A DNA stretch of 64,000 bases from contig CALSSN010000004.1 of assembly GCA_943789025.1 (NCBI GenBank), positions 151,950 to 215,949 on the forward strand. Direction: 5' to 3'. Under the pieces are notes generated by a model that saw only the letters and a list, made by a program, of their open reading frames with translations, searched no databases and was not told the DNA's origin. The translations under genes and the position numbers were made by a program. This document shows, piece by piece, positions 45,183-55,876 of the stretch. Every line of letters begins with the position of its first letter. The stretch's first letter is position 1. The stretch comes from an uncultured Verrucomicrobiales bacterium. GTDB taxonomy: Bacteria; Verrucomicrobiota; Verrucomicrobiia; Verrucomicrobiales; DEV007.

Positions 45183-47931
45183 TTAGTTGCGATCAGCAGT
45201 CGTCGCAGGAAGTGTGAGCGGCGTGAGCCGGACCGGGCAGACTTTGAGCTCGGCGGTCTGGGTGACCGGGTCGTAGCCCGAGCCGGTGAGTTCGTTGACA
45301 GCGACTTCAGCGAAGGAAAAAGAGGTGAAGACAGTGCCGCGGGGTGAGCGGGTCGTGGCTTCGACCTTGATCTCGATTTCGCCCCGTCGACTTGCCATGC
45401 GTACGGTCTCGCCGTCCGCAACCTCGAGCCTGGCGAGGTCGTCGGGATGGATCTCGAGGGTTTCTTCGGAGAGAAGGTAATCAATCCCCTCGGAGCGGCC
45501 GGTCTGGGTACGGCTGTGGTAGGCCTCGAGCCGTCGCCCGGTGGTCAACCAGAAGGGAAAATTGTCGTCGATGACCTCAGCAGGGTCGCGGTAACCGATG
45601 ACCTTGAAGACGCCTTTTCCGTTTTTGAATTCTTTCTCGTGGAGGATCGGGGTGCCGGGGTGGTCTTTGTGTGGGACCGGCCACTGGTATTCGCCCTTGT
45701 CGATGCGGTCCCAGTCGAGTCCCGCGTAGATCGGGCTCAGGCTGCAGAGTTCATTGAAAACCTCTTTGGCACTTGTGAACTCAAAACCCGGTGTGCCCAT
45801 ACGTTGCGCGATCTGTGCGATGATCCACCAGTCGGGCTTGGCTTCCCCCTGCGGCGGCACTGCGGCGCGGAGCCGCTGAACACGGCGTTCTGTATTCGCT
45901 TGGACGCCGTCGGTCTCGCCAAAGCCGGTAGCCGGGAGAACAACGTCGGCAAGTTGGCCGGTTTCGGTGAGGAAAATATCGATAACTACGAGGTGGTCGA
46001 GACTCTTCAGCGCATGCTCGCAGTGGTTACGGTCGGGGTCGGTGACGACCGTATTTTCCCCGTCGATAAGGATGGCACGGATTTCATTGCCGCAGCGGTT
46101 CAAGGCGTCGACTTTGGTAGCGTAATCACCAGTGTCCATAAGCGGCTGTTGGTAGACTTGGGCGAACTTTTTAACATTCTCAGGGTCGGTGATCGGCTGG
46201 AAGCCGGGAAAATTCTGAGGGACAGCTCCGCAGTCGCCCGCGCCCTGGATGTTATTCTGCCCTCGCATCGGGTTGATGCCGGTTCCCTCGCGCCCGATAT
46301 TGCCGGTCATGAGCACGAGATTGCAGAGACTCTGAACGTTATCGACCCCGCAGATGTGTTCGGTGATTCCCAGTGTGTAGTAGATCGCGCCGCGTTCTGC
46401 TTGCCCGTAGAAGAGAGCGGCCTGCTCGATGTCGGCTGCGGGAACCTCACAGATACTGCTTGCCCACTCCGGAGTGAAGTCGTTGAGGTGCCCGAGGAAG
46501 GCGTCGAATCCGGTAGTGCGGGTCGCGATGAATTCTTTATCGACGAGTCCCTCACGGGCGATGACATGAGCCATAGCAAGGAGGAGGGCGACGTCTGATC
46601 CGACGCGGATCGGAAGGTAGACGTCAGCGAGCTCGGCGAGGCGAATCCGACGCGGATCGGCGACGATCAGCTTGGCGCCCTTGGCGAGGGCTTTTTTCAG
46701 CCCGGTAGCCGCGACCGGATGGCACTCGGTCATGTTCGTTCCGATGGCGAAGATGACCTCGGGCTTATCCATGTCAGCAAGCGGGTTGCTCATCGCTCCG
46801 CGTCCGATAGTGGCTGCCAGACCGGCAACCGTGGGAGCGTGTCAGGCTCGACTGCAGTTGTCTATCCGGTGGGTGCCATAGGTGGCACGGATGAACTTCT
46901 GCATCGAGTAAGCTGCCTCGTGGGGAGCGCGGCCAGAGGCGATTCCGTAGGTGGCGTAGCGCCCGTGTTCTTCGAGCACTTTCTTGAAACCATCTGCGGC
47001 ACGGTCGAGCGCGGTGTCCCAGTCGGTCTCGTGGAGCTGGCCATCATCGCCGCGGACGAGGGGTTTCTTCAGGCGGTCGGTGTGCTGGACGAAGTCGTAG
47101 GCGAACTGTCCTTTGACACAGAGTGCCCCCTTATTCGCTGGGCCGTCCATGGCAGGATGGATCCCGACGATGCGGTCTTCTTTCGAGAGGATGTCGACCG
47201 AGCACCCGACTCCACAGTACGGGCAGATGGTGCGAGTTTTCTTCACTTCGCCTGGGCTCTTTGCCGCACGCATCGCTTTTTTATCGCCGAGTGCTCCGGT
47301 CGGGCAGGTCTGGACGCACTGGCCGCAGAAGGTGCATTGTGAGTCCTCGAGGTGGCCTCCAAACTCGGTGGTGATCTGTGTTTCGAAGCCGCGGCCCCGG
47401 GATGTTGATGGCGAAGTCGCCTTCCTGCTCAGCGCAGACTCGAACGCATCGGTAACACGAGATGCAGTTATCGTAGTCGCGGAGGATAAACGGGTTCTTA
47501 TCATCCTCTCGGGAATGCCCGGACTTCCGCCCGGAAAAGCGCGTGCCGTCGGCACCGTAGCGTCGGGCAAGGTCCCCGAGTTCCTGGGAGGCGTAACCGC
47601 GCAAGGGGTCAACTGCGGCGTCTTTATTCTCTGAGACGACGAGCTCGACAAGCGTCTTCCGAAACTTCTCGATCTCCGGCGGCGAGGTGCTGACAACCAT
47701 CCCCTGAGCTGCTTTCGTCGTGCACGAGGCGACCGGCGCATTCATGCCCTCGACCATCACGACACAAAGGCGGCAGCCGCCGAAGGCATCGAGCCGCTCG
47801 TCATAGCAAAGAGTGGGAACGTCCTTGCGGTTTCGGGTGGCGACTTCGTAAAGGGTTTCGCCTTCGGTAAAGTCGACTTCTTTGCCGTCGAGAGTCAGCT
47901 TGAGCTCGTATTGGGTCTTCGATGCGATCAT
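45183..47931 (-). CDS. fdhA: NAD-type formate dehydrogenase catalytic subunit, selenocysteine-containing (one frameshift)
   Basis: Cytosolic formate dehydrogenase of the FdsA/FdhA class, split by the track into three ORFs. Order: N-terminal [2Fe-2S] domain (VPTLCYDERLDAFGGCRLCV, MNAPVASC), two ferredoxin-type [4Fe-4S] motifs (CISCYRCVRVC; CTFCGQCVQTCP), a molybdopterin-domain [4Fe-4S] motif (CPYCGVGC), and the active site NCSRA-U-HAPTVAGL with U encoded by TGA at 46844-46842. A bSECIS-like hairpin follows. One extra G in the GGGG run at 47395-47398 shifts the frame between AINIPG and RGFETQ. With that base removed, the total is 916 codons (915 aa), the normal size. It oxidises formate to CO2 and passes electrons through the NuoEF-like partner gene 82 bp upstream to NAD+. 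Confidence 0.9.
46812..46844 (-). promoter_or_regulatory. UGA(Sec) codon and bSECIS hairpin of fdhA
   Basis: The UGA is at 46844-46842. GGUUGCC (46830-46824) pairs fully with GGCAGCC (46818-46812), allowing one U-G, around the loop GGUCU. The loop begins 19 nt after the UGA. Loop sequence, spacing and much of the surrounding sequence match, as I recall it, the E. coli fdhF SECIS. Confidence 0.88.
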
Positions 47932-48012
47932 GAGAAGGAGGGATGCTTGGTGGCGCCGGGTGGAAGGATGGATCTATGGAGGAATAGATAAATGAGACTG
48001 GCATCGAATGGG

Positions 48013-49725
48013 TCAGGCGTCTTTTCCAGTTCCTGTGGTGAGGAAATGTTCGACCTGTTCAGGGAAATAGCGGTTGAGTGACTCGGTGATATGTGGCGCA
48101 GCCATGCCGAGTCCGCAGGCGCTGGTTGCCTTCATGACAGCGCCGATGTCTGCGACTTCCTCGTGCCAGGCAGCGACATCGTCGCAGGCGGCTGGTGTGG
48201 TTGCTGAATCAGGAATGCTGAGTCGTTCGGTGAGGCGGGTGGTGCCGATCCGGCAGGGGAAACATTTTCCGCATGATTCATGGGCGAAGAAAGCCATGGC
48301 GTCGTGAGCGGCAGCCACCATGTCCCGGCTGTCGTCGAAAACCATGATCCCGCCTGCGCCAAGGAAAGACCCCTTTGAGCGGATGCACGGTTCGTCGAGG
48401 GTAAGCGTGTCGAGTTCCGCTGCGCCAATAAACCCCCCTGAGAGGCCGGCCATGGTGACCGCCTGGATACTGCGGCCTTCGAGTGGGCCCCCAGCCCATT
48501 CGAAGAGAAGTTCGCCGAGGGGCATGCCGATAGGAACTTCATAGTTGCCGGGCTTCTGGATGTCGCCGGAGAGACTGATCAGTTTGGTGCCGACGTGGTC
48601 GCCTGCACCGAGGCTCTGGTACCATTCTGCGCCATTGAAGACGATGGCAGGAACCGAGCAGAGGGTTTCCACGTTGTTCACTGCGGTGGGCTTGTCCATG
48701 AAGCCGTGAGTGACCGGAAAGGGAGGTTTGTTGCGAGGGAACGGGTGCTTGCCCTCGAGTGAGTTGAGGAGCGACCCCTCTTCGCCACAGATGTAGGCTC
48801 CTGCACCACGCCGGATATGGATGTTGAAGTTACACGGCGAACCGAAGATTCCCTCGCCCAGAATGCCTGCCGCCTCTGCCTCGTCGATCGCCTGCTGGAG
48901 GATCGCTTCGATCTCCGGGTATTCGTAGCGCAGGTAGATGAACCCCCAGGCGGCACCGGTGGCGAACCCCGCGAGGGCCATGCCTTCAAGGAGGGCGTGC
49001 GGGTCGTGCTCCATGAGAGTGCGGTCTTTGAAGCACCCGGGTTCGCCTTCATCGGCATTGCAGACAATGGTTTTCGGGTCACCGGGAGCTTCGGCAACCG
49101 CCTTCCATTTCACCCCAGTGGGGAAGCCGGCCCCGCCGCGCCCGGCGAGTCCGGATTCGGTGACCAGCGTGACGATGTCTTCCGGTGAAGCATCCTCAAT
49201 GGCGGCTTTCAGAGCAAGGTAGCCACCGGATTTCTGGTAGCCTGCGAGGGTGGCGCGCCCCGGCTCACGGATACTGGCGAAACAGCATTCGGTGATATTT
49301 CCCGGGTTCGGGACGGGAAGAGGTGAGGGTTGGGGGGTGAGCTCGGAGACGCTGCGCCCGACCCTGACTTCGTCTCCCACAATGACGGGCACCATGTCGT
49401 CGCAGCGCCCGGCGCAGGGCATCGCGGTGGCGCCCTCGGAACGAAGAGCCTCGAGGATTTCGTTCCCGCCATGGAGGCAGCAGACGTTCCCAGTACAGAC
49501 CCGCGGGGCGGATTTGCCCGGGGCTTCAGTCGAAAAATGGTGGTAGAAAGTAACCGTGCCGAAAAGTTCGGCGACAGGGATCCCCAGGCCGCTGGCGACA
49601 GTTTCAATAGTGGTGTTACTCAGGTAGCCGTCTCGATCATGAAAGGCGTGCAGGAGAGGCAGCAGCGGGGCGGGCTTGTTACGCCAGCGATCGAGTAATT
49701 CCTGGTCAGGAGTGGGAGTAGACAT
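48013..49725 (-). CDS. Formate dehydrogenase NuoE-NuoF fusion (diaphorase) subunit
   Basis: I choose ATG 49725 because GGAG lies just upstream; it gives 570 aa. The N-terminal about 150 residues are NuoE/FdsG-like with the [2Fe-2S] ligands CTGNVC and CAGRC. The rest is NuoF/FdsB-like: FMN/NADH-binding GRGGAGFPTGVKW, CNADEGEPGCFKDR and GAGAYICGEEGSLLNSLEG, and the [4Fe-4S] motif ESCGKCFPCRIGT with a later Cys in SACGLG. Fusion of the two subunits replaces separate fdsG and fdsB. It transfers electrons from the FdhA iron-sulfur chain to NAD+. It is transcribed first, with fdhA 82 bp downstream. Confidence 0.93.
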   Translation of the reverse strand: MSTPTPDQELLDRWRNKPAPLLPLLHAFHDRDGYLSNTTIETVASGLGIPVAELFGTVTFYHHFSTEAPGKSAPRVCTGNVCCLHGGNEILEALRSEGATAMPCAGRCDDMVPVIVGDEVRVGRSVSELTPQPSPLPVPNPGNITECCFASIREPGRATLAGYQKSGGYLALKAAIEDASPEDIVTLVTESGLAGRGGAGFPTGVKWKAVAEAPGDPKTIVCNADEGEPGCFKDRTLMEHDPHALLEGMALAGFATGAAWGFIYLRYEYPEIEAILQQAIDEAEAAGILGEGIFGSPCNFNIHIRRGAGAYICGEEGSLLNSLEGKHPFPRNKPPFPVTHGFMDKPTAVNNVETLCSVPAIVFNGAEWYQSLGAGDHVGTKLISLSGDIQKPGNYEVPIGMPLGELLFEWAGGPLEGRSIQAVTMAGLSGGFIGAAELDTLTLDEPCIRSKGSFLGAGGIMVFDDSRDMVAAAHDAMAFFAHESCGKCFPCRIGTTRLTERLSIPDSATTPAACDDVAAWHEEVADIGAVMKATSACGLGMAAPHITESLNRYFPEQVEHFLTTGTGKDA

Positions 49726-49968
49726 TGCTGGAAGCTCCAAGAAAAATGATTGGGAGATGAGGACGGGACGTTTACTGAGAAAAACTTTGCAGTTGCGGTG
49801 GCAGAATTCTCCTGTTTCTCCCATAAAAAGTAGGGGCGAATTGCTTTGGAACAAGGGAATTAATGACGGAAAGGAAGACCGATCTTTGATCCCTTGTGGG
49901 TTGCCGGTGACCGGAAGCATCCTCAAGTCAATTTCTTGCCCTCAACGTGGTTTCCTGTAAGGAAGACA

Positions 49969-49990
49969 AGGCGCTGGGAAGCAAGCGCCT
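49969..49990 (+). promoter_or_regulatory. Hairpin in the leader of the HerA-like gene
   Basis: AGGCGCT and AGCGCCT form a perfect 7-bp stem with an 8-nt loop, 20 bp upstream of ATG 50011. Possible 5' UTR structure; role unknown. The rest of the 285-bp divergent spacer shows nothing recognisable. Confidence 0.4.
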
Positions 49991-50010
49991 GATTTTGCCA
50001 GCCAGTCGTC

Positions 50011-52476
50011 ATGGAAATTCGAACTGAAGATTACGAAAAACTGGGGGCCTTCTACCTTGGGCGTCCCTACGACCTGAAGAAGAAAGCACTCGAGGACGAC
50101 CTCGTTCTCTACGATTCGAAAGACCTGGTCACCCACGGGGTGGTTCTGGGCATGACCGGATCGGGAAAGACCGGCCTCTGTATGGCGCTTCTGGAAGAAG
50201 CCGCAATGGATAACATCCCTGCTTTGGTCATCGACCCGAAAGGTGACATTGCGAACTTACTTCTTACCTTTCCTGACCTTGCTGCCTCTGATTTTCGTCC
50301 TTGGATCAACGAGGGCGATGCCAAAAAGAAAGGCGTGTCTCCGGATCAACATGCGGCCAACCAGGCGGCTCTCTGGGAAAAGGGTTTGGCCGAGTGGGGG
50401 CAGCCGAAAGAGCGCATCCGGCGGTTTCGTGAGAAGGTCGATCTTTCCGTCTTCACCCCCGGTTCGAACGCGGGTCTACCGGTCTCGATTCTCAGTTCCC
50501 TCGACGTGCCTGAGTTTGAGATCCTGGATGATTCCGAGCTTTTTTCTGAGCGGATTGAGTCGACGGTTTCCTCCCTTCTTTCGCTCATTGGCGAGGATGC
50601 CGATCCTCTTCAGGATCCTGCGCACATTCTCTTTTCGAATATTTTCGCCCACCATTGGCGGGCCGGGCAGAACGTGACCCTGGAGGTCCTGATCCGCAGC
50701 ATCCAGCAGCCGCCCTTCGATCGGATCGGAATCATGGATCTCGAGTCGGTGATGCCTGAAAAAGAGCGCTTCGCATTGGCCATGAAGCTGAACAATCTGC
50801 TCGCCTCCCCGGGGTTCCAGACCTGGCTCGAAGGCGAGCCGCTCGATATCAAGCGGATGCTGCACACCCCGGAGGGCAAACCTCGCATCTCGATTTTTTC
50901 GATCGCGCATCTCGGAGATGAGGAACGGATGTTTTTTGTCTCTCTGCTGCTTAACCAGACCCTCGGGTGGATGCGATCGCAGTCCGGCACCAACTCCCTG
51001 CGCGCGATGCTCTACATGGACGAGATTTACGGCTACCTCCCGCCCACGGCAAACCCCCCGTCAAAAAAGCCGATGATGACGATCCTCAAGCAAGGGCGCG
51101 CCTTTGGTCTGGGAACGCTGCTGGCCACCCAGAATCCGGTCGATCTCGACTACAAGGCGCTTTCCAACACCGGCACGTGGTTTCTTGGGCGGCTTCAGAC
51201 TGAGCGGGATAAGATGCGGGTGCTTGATGGCCTTGAGGGAGCCGCGGCCGAGGGCGATAAGGGCTTCGACCGAGGGGCCATGGAGGAACTGCTCGCGGGA
51301 CTGGGTGCGCGGGTCTTTCTGATGAATAACGTCCACAACGATGCGCCATTCACTTTTCACGTCCGTTGGGTCATGTCTTACCTGCGCGGGCCTCTCGCCC
51401 GCCGCCAGATCAAGCAACTGATGGACCCCGTTCGCGCAGAAAAAACCGCCATGGCAGCGAGTTCCTCTGGTCTCGCTCCTGCAGGAGGAGCACCCGCCGG
51501 CAGCGAGCTTGCTGGGGCAGCCCCGTCCCTCCGACCCGTTGCTGCGCCCCGCCCGAATCTTCCTAAGGGAGTGGACGAGTTTTTCCTTCGTCCTCAGGGC
51601 ACGCCCGAGGGGGCGGGAATTACCTACCACCCGTGCCTTCTCAAGGCGGTCAGCGTGCGCTATTGCGACGCAAAGAAAGGGCTCGATGGCGAGCGGGTTC
51701 TTGTCCGCCTCAATCCGATCGACCTTGATCTGGGCAGGATTGACTTTCGCGCCGAGAATGAACTGCCCGAGGGCGTAAATTTCGCAGACCTTGACCTTGC
51801 CCCGGTTGCCGGAGCCTCTTTTGCCGGCTTACCAGGGGAGGCGTTGAAATCGGCTACCTACTCTCGGCTGAAGAAGGAGATTGTGGATTGGGCTTACCAG
51901 AACGACCATCTCGTCCTCATGAAGAGCTCGCTGACGGGGGCGTATTCGAGGTTTGGCGAATCCGAGGCGGATTTTCGCGCCCGCCTCGTTCACGATGCCC
52001 GTGAGGTCCGTGATGAGAAAGTCGCTGCGCTGCGCAGCAAGTACGAGAAGAAAGTCGATCAGATCGAAGCGAGTCTCCAGCGCGCTTCGGACCGTCTCGA
52101 AGATCAGAAAGCCCAGGCGAGCAGTGCGAAACTTGATGTCGCCATGCGTGTGGGAAATTCCATTCTCGGCGCTCTTTTTGGTGGGCGCCGATCCCGTTCC
52201 TCTGCCGTGACCGGTGCCAACCGGGCGTGGAAGGAGAGTCGAGATGTCGGCCGTGCGGAGGACAAAGTAAGCAGGCTTGAAGACGAGCTTGCAGAACTTG
52301 AGGACGAGGCGGAAGAGGACGTCCGTGCGTTGCGGGAAGCGCTTGATCCGATGAAAGAAAAATTCGCACAGGAGCGGATTGACCCTTACAAGAAAAACTG
52401 TTCGCCTCAAGCTACTGGTATCCTGTGGTTGCCGTATGTTGAAAATCCAAAACCTCGGAGGGGTGCGGCATGGTAA
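50011..52476 (+). CDS. HerA/VirB4-like P-loop ATPase
   Basis: An 821-aa protein. The Walker A motif is GMTGSGKTGLCMALLEE at residues about 47-63, with VIDPKGDIANLL just after. Walker B is in MLYMDEIYGYLPP at about 338, and sensor-like LATQNPVDLDYKALSNTGTWFLGRL at about 372 is typical of HerA/DUF853-type DNA translocases. Residues about 650-790 form a charged coiled coil (KYEKKVDQIEASLQRASDRLE), probably for oligomerisation. Such ATPases pump DNA or protein; some act with NurA in end processing and many are in defence loci, but no nuclease partner is adjacent here. Confidence 0.88.
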   Translation: MEIRTEDYEKLGAFYLGRPYDLKKKALEDDLVLYDSKDLVTHGVVLGMTGSGKTGLCMALLEEAAMDNIPALVIDPKGDIANLLLTFPDLAASDFRPWINEGDAKKKGVSPDQHAANQAALWEKGLAEWGQPKERIRRFREKVDLSVFTPGSNAGLPVSILSSLDVPEFEILDDSELFSERIESTVSSLLSLIGEDADPLQDPAHILFSNIFAHHWRAGQNVTLEVLIRSIQQPPFDRIGIMDLESVMPEKERFALAMKLNNLLASPGFQTWLEGEPLDIKRMLHTPEGKPRISIFSIAHLGDEERMFFVSLLLNQTLGWMRSQSGTNSLRAMLYMDEIYGYLPPTANPPSKKPMMTILKQGRAFGLGTLLATQNPVDLDYKALSNTGTWFLGRLQTERDKMRVLDGLEGAAAEGDKGFDRGAMEELLAGLGARVFLMNNVHNDAPFTFHVRWVMSYLRGPLARRQIKQLMDPVRAEKTAMAASSSGLAPAGGAPAGSELAGAAPSLRPVAAPRPNLPKGVDEFFLRPQGTPEGAGITYHPCLLKAVSVRYCDAKKGLDGERVLVRLNPIDLDLGRIDFRAENELPEGVNFADLDLAPVAGASFAGLPGEALKSATYSRLKKEIVDWAYQNDHLVLMKSSLTGAYSRFGESEADFRARLVHDAREVRDEKVAALRSKYEKKVDQIEASLQRASDRLEDQKAQASSAKLDVAMRVGNSILGALFGGRRSRSSAVTGANRAWKESRDVGRAEDKVSRLEDELAELEDEAEEDVRALREALDPMKEKFAQERIDPYKKNCSPQATGILWLPYVENPKPRRGAAW

Positions 52477-52580
52477 AGATGAAGAATTGCAGCAGCGATA
52501 GAAGGAACTTTTTGCCTCTTCCCGAACTACAGGTCATCATCTACTAGTGTTTCCGCCGGCCAGAGGCCAGATTCATTGCA

Positions 52581-55273
52581 ATGAGCGATCGCTACGACAT
52601 TAAAGCCAAAATAGCCGAGGGCGGGCTCGGTGCTGTTTATGTGGCGCACGATCGGAATCTCGATCGTGAGGTGGCTTTGAAGCGGGTTCTCCCCGAGGCA
52701 CTGGGCGAAGATAAGAACGCCGCCATCGACCTGATCAAAGAGGCGCGTGTGCTCTCCGCTCTCCAGCACCCGAACATTGTCACGGTTTACGATGTCGGCC
52801 AAGATGCCAGAGGACCTTACGTGGTTATGGAACTCCTCAAGGGCGAGACTCTTGATAAGACGATCAAACGCGGAGCACTCCCGAAAAGTGACTTTGAGCA
52901 ACTGGTCTCGCAGTGCCTCGAGGGACTCGTCGCCGCGCAGGCAGTCGGCCTCGTTCACCGTGACCTCAAGCCGGCCAATATCATGGTCATCTGGCACGCT
53001 ACCGGGAAGTTCCAGCTCAAGATTCTTGACTTCGGTCTGGCCAAGCTCTCGAAGCACCCGAGTAAGCAGACGATCGACCAGTATGACTCGATCATGGGGT
53101 CGATTTATTTCATGGCACCCGAGCAGTTTGAGCGCACGCCACTTGATGGGCGGACTGACCTTTACGCGATGGCAGCCATTTTTTATTACTGCCTGACGAC
53201 GCATTATCCCTTTCAGGGGGAGACCGCCTATGAGGTCATGGGGTCGCACCTGACGCACAAGTACACGCCACTTGAAAAATTACGGCCAGATCTCCCCGAG
53301 TGGATCGCAAGCTGGCTCGACTGGTTGATGGACCGGCAGGCAAAGCACCGGCCGGTCGACGCGAAAGAGGCATTGGCTTTCTTTCGGAAAGAGAGTTTCC
53401 GCAACAAGGCAGAAAGGGAAGCCTTTGCTGCCGGAAAACGAGGAGAAAGTCGCCGCCGCAAAAGCTGCGGCAGGCGAAAGCTCTGATGCCGGGCAAGAGG
53501 TTGTCAAAGCAACTCCGTCCCGACGCCTCCAGCCACCGGAAAAAAAGACTGAAAATACTGCACAAGGCCGGCCGAGCGGTAAGCCTGTGGCAGCCATTCC
53601 GGTTGCGGACGAGGATGACGATGGGGTGCAGGTTGCTGAGGTCGTTGTCGATGACGACGAGGATCTGACTGGAGCGACTGCTGTGATCCTCGAGGACGAG
53701 GCCTCCTCCTCAGGACCGGTCCTCGCCACGGGGGCAGACAAGGAGCACGCGATTTCGATCGAAGGCTTCGTTGTCGAGGAAGGCGATGAAGCGGCGAAAA
53801 AACCGAAGATTCCAAAATGGCTTTTCATCACCCTTCCTCTGATTCTACTCGGCGGCGGAATTCCGGCGGTGATGAACCTAGTGGATAGAAAAGCCCACAA
53901 CACACGCATCGAGCGTATCACGGAGATGTCGGAAGCTGACAAGCTTGAAGGCACCGTGGAAGATGTAAAGCTGCTACTCGGCTTTCTTGAGGGAGGAGGG
54001 CACAGTTCTGAAGAATACGGTGTGATGGCCGCTTCGATCCTCGCGAGGATTCAGGGTGGACGGTGTCGATGAAGCCATCTGTCAGGGGATTTCGAAAGCC
54101 AGGGGTGACGGCAGAATCAACCTCGTGCGGGGTCATCGGCATGCGTGAATACTCCGACGGGGGTTCATTATGTTTTCAAGGAGTTAGCGAACCCGAAAGT
54201 CCCCACCCACCTCTCGGCGTGGAACACCCTTGGTCTGATTGCTCGCAGTTCGGATGTTCCGGCGATGATCGCGGCGCTGGATGCGATTCGTACCGGGGAT
54301 GATGCCAAAGACTCAAAGCAACGGATGTTCGCCCAAGGAGGCAATTATCAGTGTGTGTGAGAGCATTGCTAACGAGGAGCAGCGGGCAAAAGAAGTGCTC
54401 CAGGCCATCAAGCAGGTTTCCAACGAAGAAACTCAGAAAGCACTGCTTCAAATCGCAGGTCGTCTTAGTACGCAGCAGGTAAGAAACCGACTGCGAGCGC
54501 TTCTCAGAGATAAGAAGCTCGCGATTCAAGCGGCTCGTGCCATCGGCGAATGGAAGAACACGGAACCCATGGAGGATCTTCTCGAATTTCTCAAAACAGC
54601 CAAAAATGACGGCGAAAAGCTTGTGGCACTTCAGAGCCTGGCTGCGATCAACATGCGCCCGAGCAGCAGAGCTCACGCGAAGACGATCGCTCTTCTTGCA
54701 GAAGCCTCCAAATACGTTCCTCCCAAGCGATCAAGGGAGAAAAATACTCTCCTCGCAGCGATGGCGCTGCTTCCCGACCGGACAGCGAAGCCCACCATCG
54801 AGAAAATCGGGGGAGCCGCCTTCAAATCTCTACTTCCGACTTATCTCAAGGAGAATGCGAAGGCGCTTCAGGGAGTTGTGAAGGTGAATGGACCTACGAA
54901 TGTCGGTGCCGATAAGGCACTGATCCTTGGGGAGGGCGCGCGTCTTTCCGGTGGAATAATCACGAACTGGAGCGGGGCTGATTCCTCACTGAAGTGGGAG
55001 GTCGCGATCAGCAAAGCCGGGCGATACAAAGTGATCGTGGAGCAGGGCTCGGAGGCGAAAAAGCCCGGATCCTATCGGCTGATGGTGGCGGATCTTAATG
55101 TCGAAATCACGCCGAAAAACACCGGCAGTAAGTCCACTTTTGAGGAGGTAAATGTGGGAACGTGTAAGTTTCCGGAAGCGGGGAATTATTCGATCTGGAT
55201 TCAGCCGATCAAGATGCCAGATGATGGGGCCTGGCTGATGGATTTGAAGAGCCTCAAGTTGCAGCCGAAGTGA
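52581..55273 (+). CDS. Ser/Thr protein kinase fused to TM, HEAT-like and beta-sandwich domains (five apparent frameshifts)
   Basis: The track shows an intact kinase ORF (52581-53486) and fragments at 53425-54072, 54145-54360 and 54281-55273. The kinase domain has EGGLGAVY (P-loop), VALKRV (Lys), HRDLKPANIM, LDFGLAKL and MAPEQFE, and is Hanks-type. Single extra bases in GGG (53416-53418), GGG (54054-54056), GGGG (near 54131), GGGGG (near 54160) and GG/CCC (near 54333) explain every break. Removing them leaves 2688 nt, exactly 896 codons. The continued protein has an acidic linker, a TM helix (LFITLPLILLGGGIPAVM) and helical repeats (TQQVRNRLRALLRDKKLAIQ). It ends in a C-terminal beta-sandwich (KAGRYKVIVEQGSEAKKPGS) like carbohydrate-binding modules. 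Membrane-bound signalling kinase with an outward-facing sensor is the inference; true pseudogene is the alternative. Confidence 0.75.
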
Positions 55274-55326
55274 GGCGAACAAATTGCCTGTCTTGCCTGC
55301 GTTGATGGCAGATGATATCTACAGCC

Positions 55327-55846
55327 ATGCTTCGATCGATTCAGGCCATTTGCAGGACCATTCGAAGAGGAAATCTTCCCAGGGTTCTCTTCTTGAGTCT
55401 TTGCGCTGCTCAGTTTTGCTCTCTGGTATCTTGTGAGGTTGCTCCAGAGGTGGCGTCTCGGAGGGCGTATATTCATGCCGAGCCGGCGGGGGAATTATTT
55501 TATTGGTCGAAGATTTCATCTCAAAGGAACGCGACTTTGGGGCTACCTTCGGCGGCCCCGTGAACCGTGGAACAGAGCACGCCTGGTCATGATGAATGAG
55601 TCGGTGAAGAGACAGCCCGACCGGCTTCCCGAGCTCAACGAAAATGGCCCAAGTTACGGTTATGACCATAATTACGAATACCGAATTCAGGGAAGGTATT
55701 CGGGTGGGGAAGTGTATGACCCGAACAGCAACCTTGTCGTCCCTGAGTTTGTTCTCACAGGATACTCTCTGATAAACAGGGGCGGCGGATTCCTGATCAG
55801 ACCAGGTGATATGGGAAATCAGAGGCGGTTGCCTGAACTTTGGTAA
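55327..55846 (+). CDS. Putative lipoprotein of unknown function (one frameshift)
   Basis: Two overlapping ORFs join into one protein if a single G is removed from the GGGGG run at 55488-55492, giving 173 codons. The N-terminus is a lipoprotein signal (VLFLSLCAAQFCSLVSCEV, lipobox LVSC). The joined sequence continues HAEPAGNYFIGRRFHLKG and ends with NENGPSYGYDHNYEYRIQG and FLIRPGDMGNQRRLPELW. I do not recognise the family. Polar, Arg- and Tyr-rich with several Gly turns, it may be outer-membrane attached. Confidence 0.5.
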
Positions 55847-55876
55847 CGGGGCGAGAGGCTTATTGGGAAAAAACGC

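Noticed and set aside
45447-46598. 383-aa plus-strand ORF
   Set aside because: Lies antisense to the clearly recognisable fdhA molybdopterin domain.
50011-52476. HerA-like ATPase as part of a defence system
   Set aside because: No nuclease, NurA or other defence gene adjoins it; neighbours are formate dehydrogenase and a kinase.
54070-54072. TGA in the kinase region as a possible third selenocysteine
   Set aside because: Another TGA follows 12 codons later in that frame, and the adjacent frame continues a sensible protein after a single-base correction.
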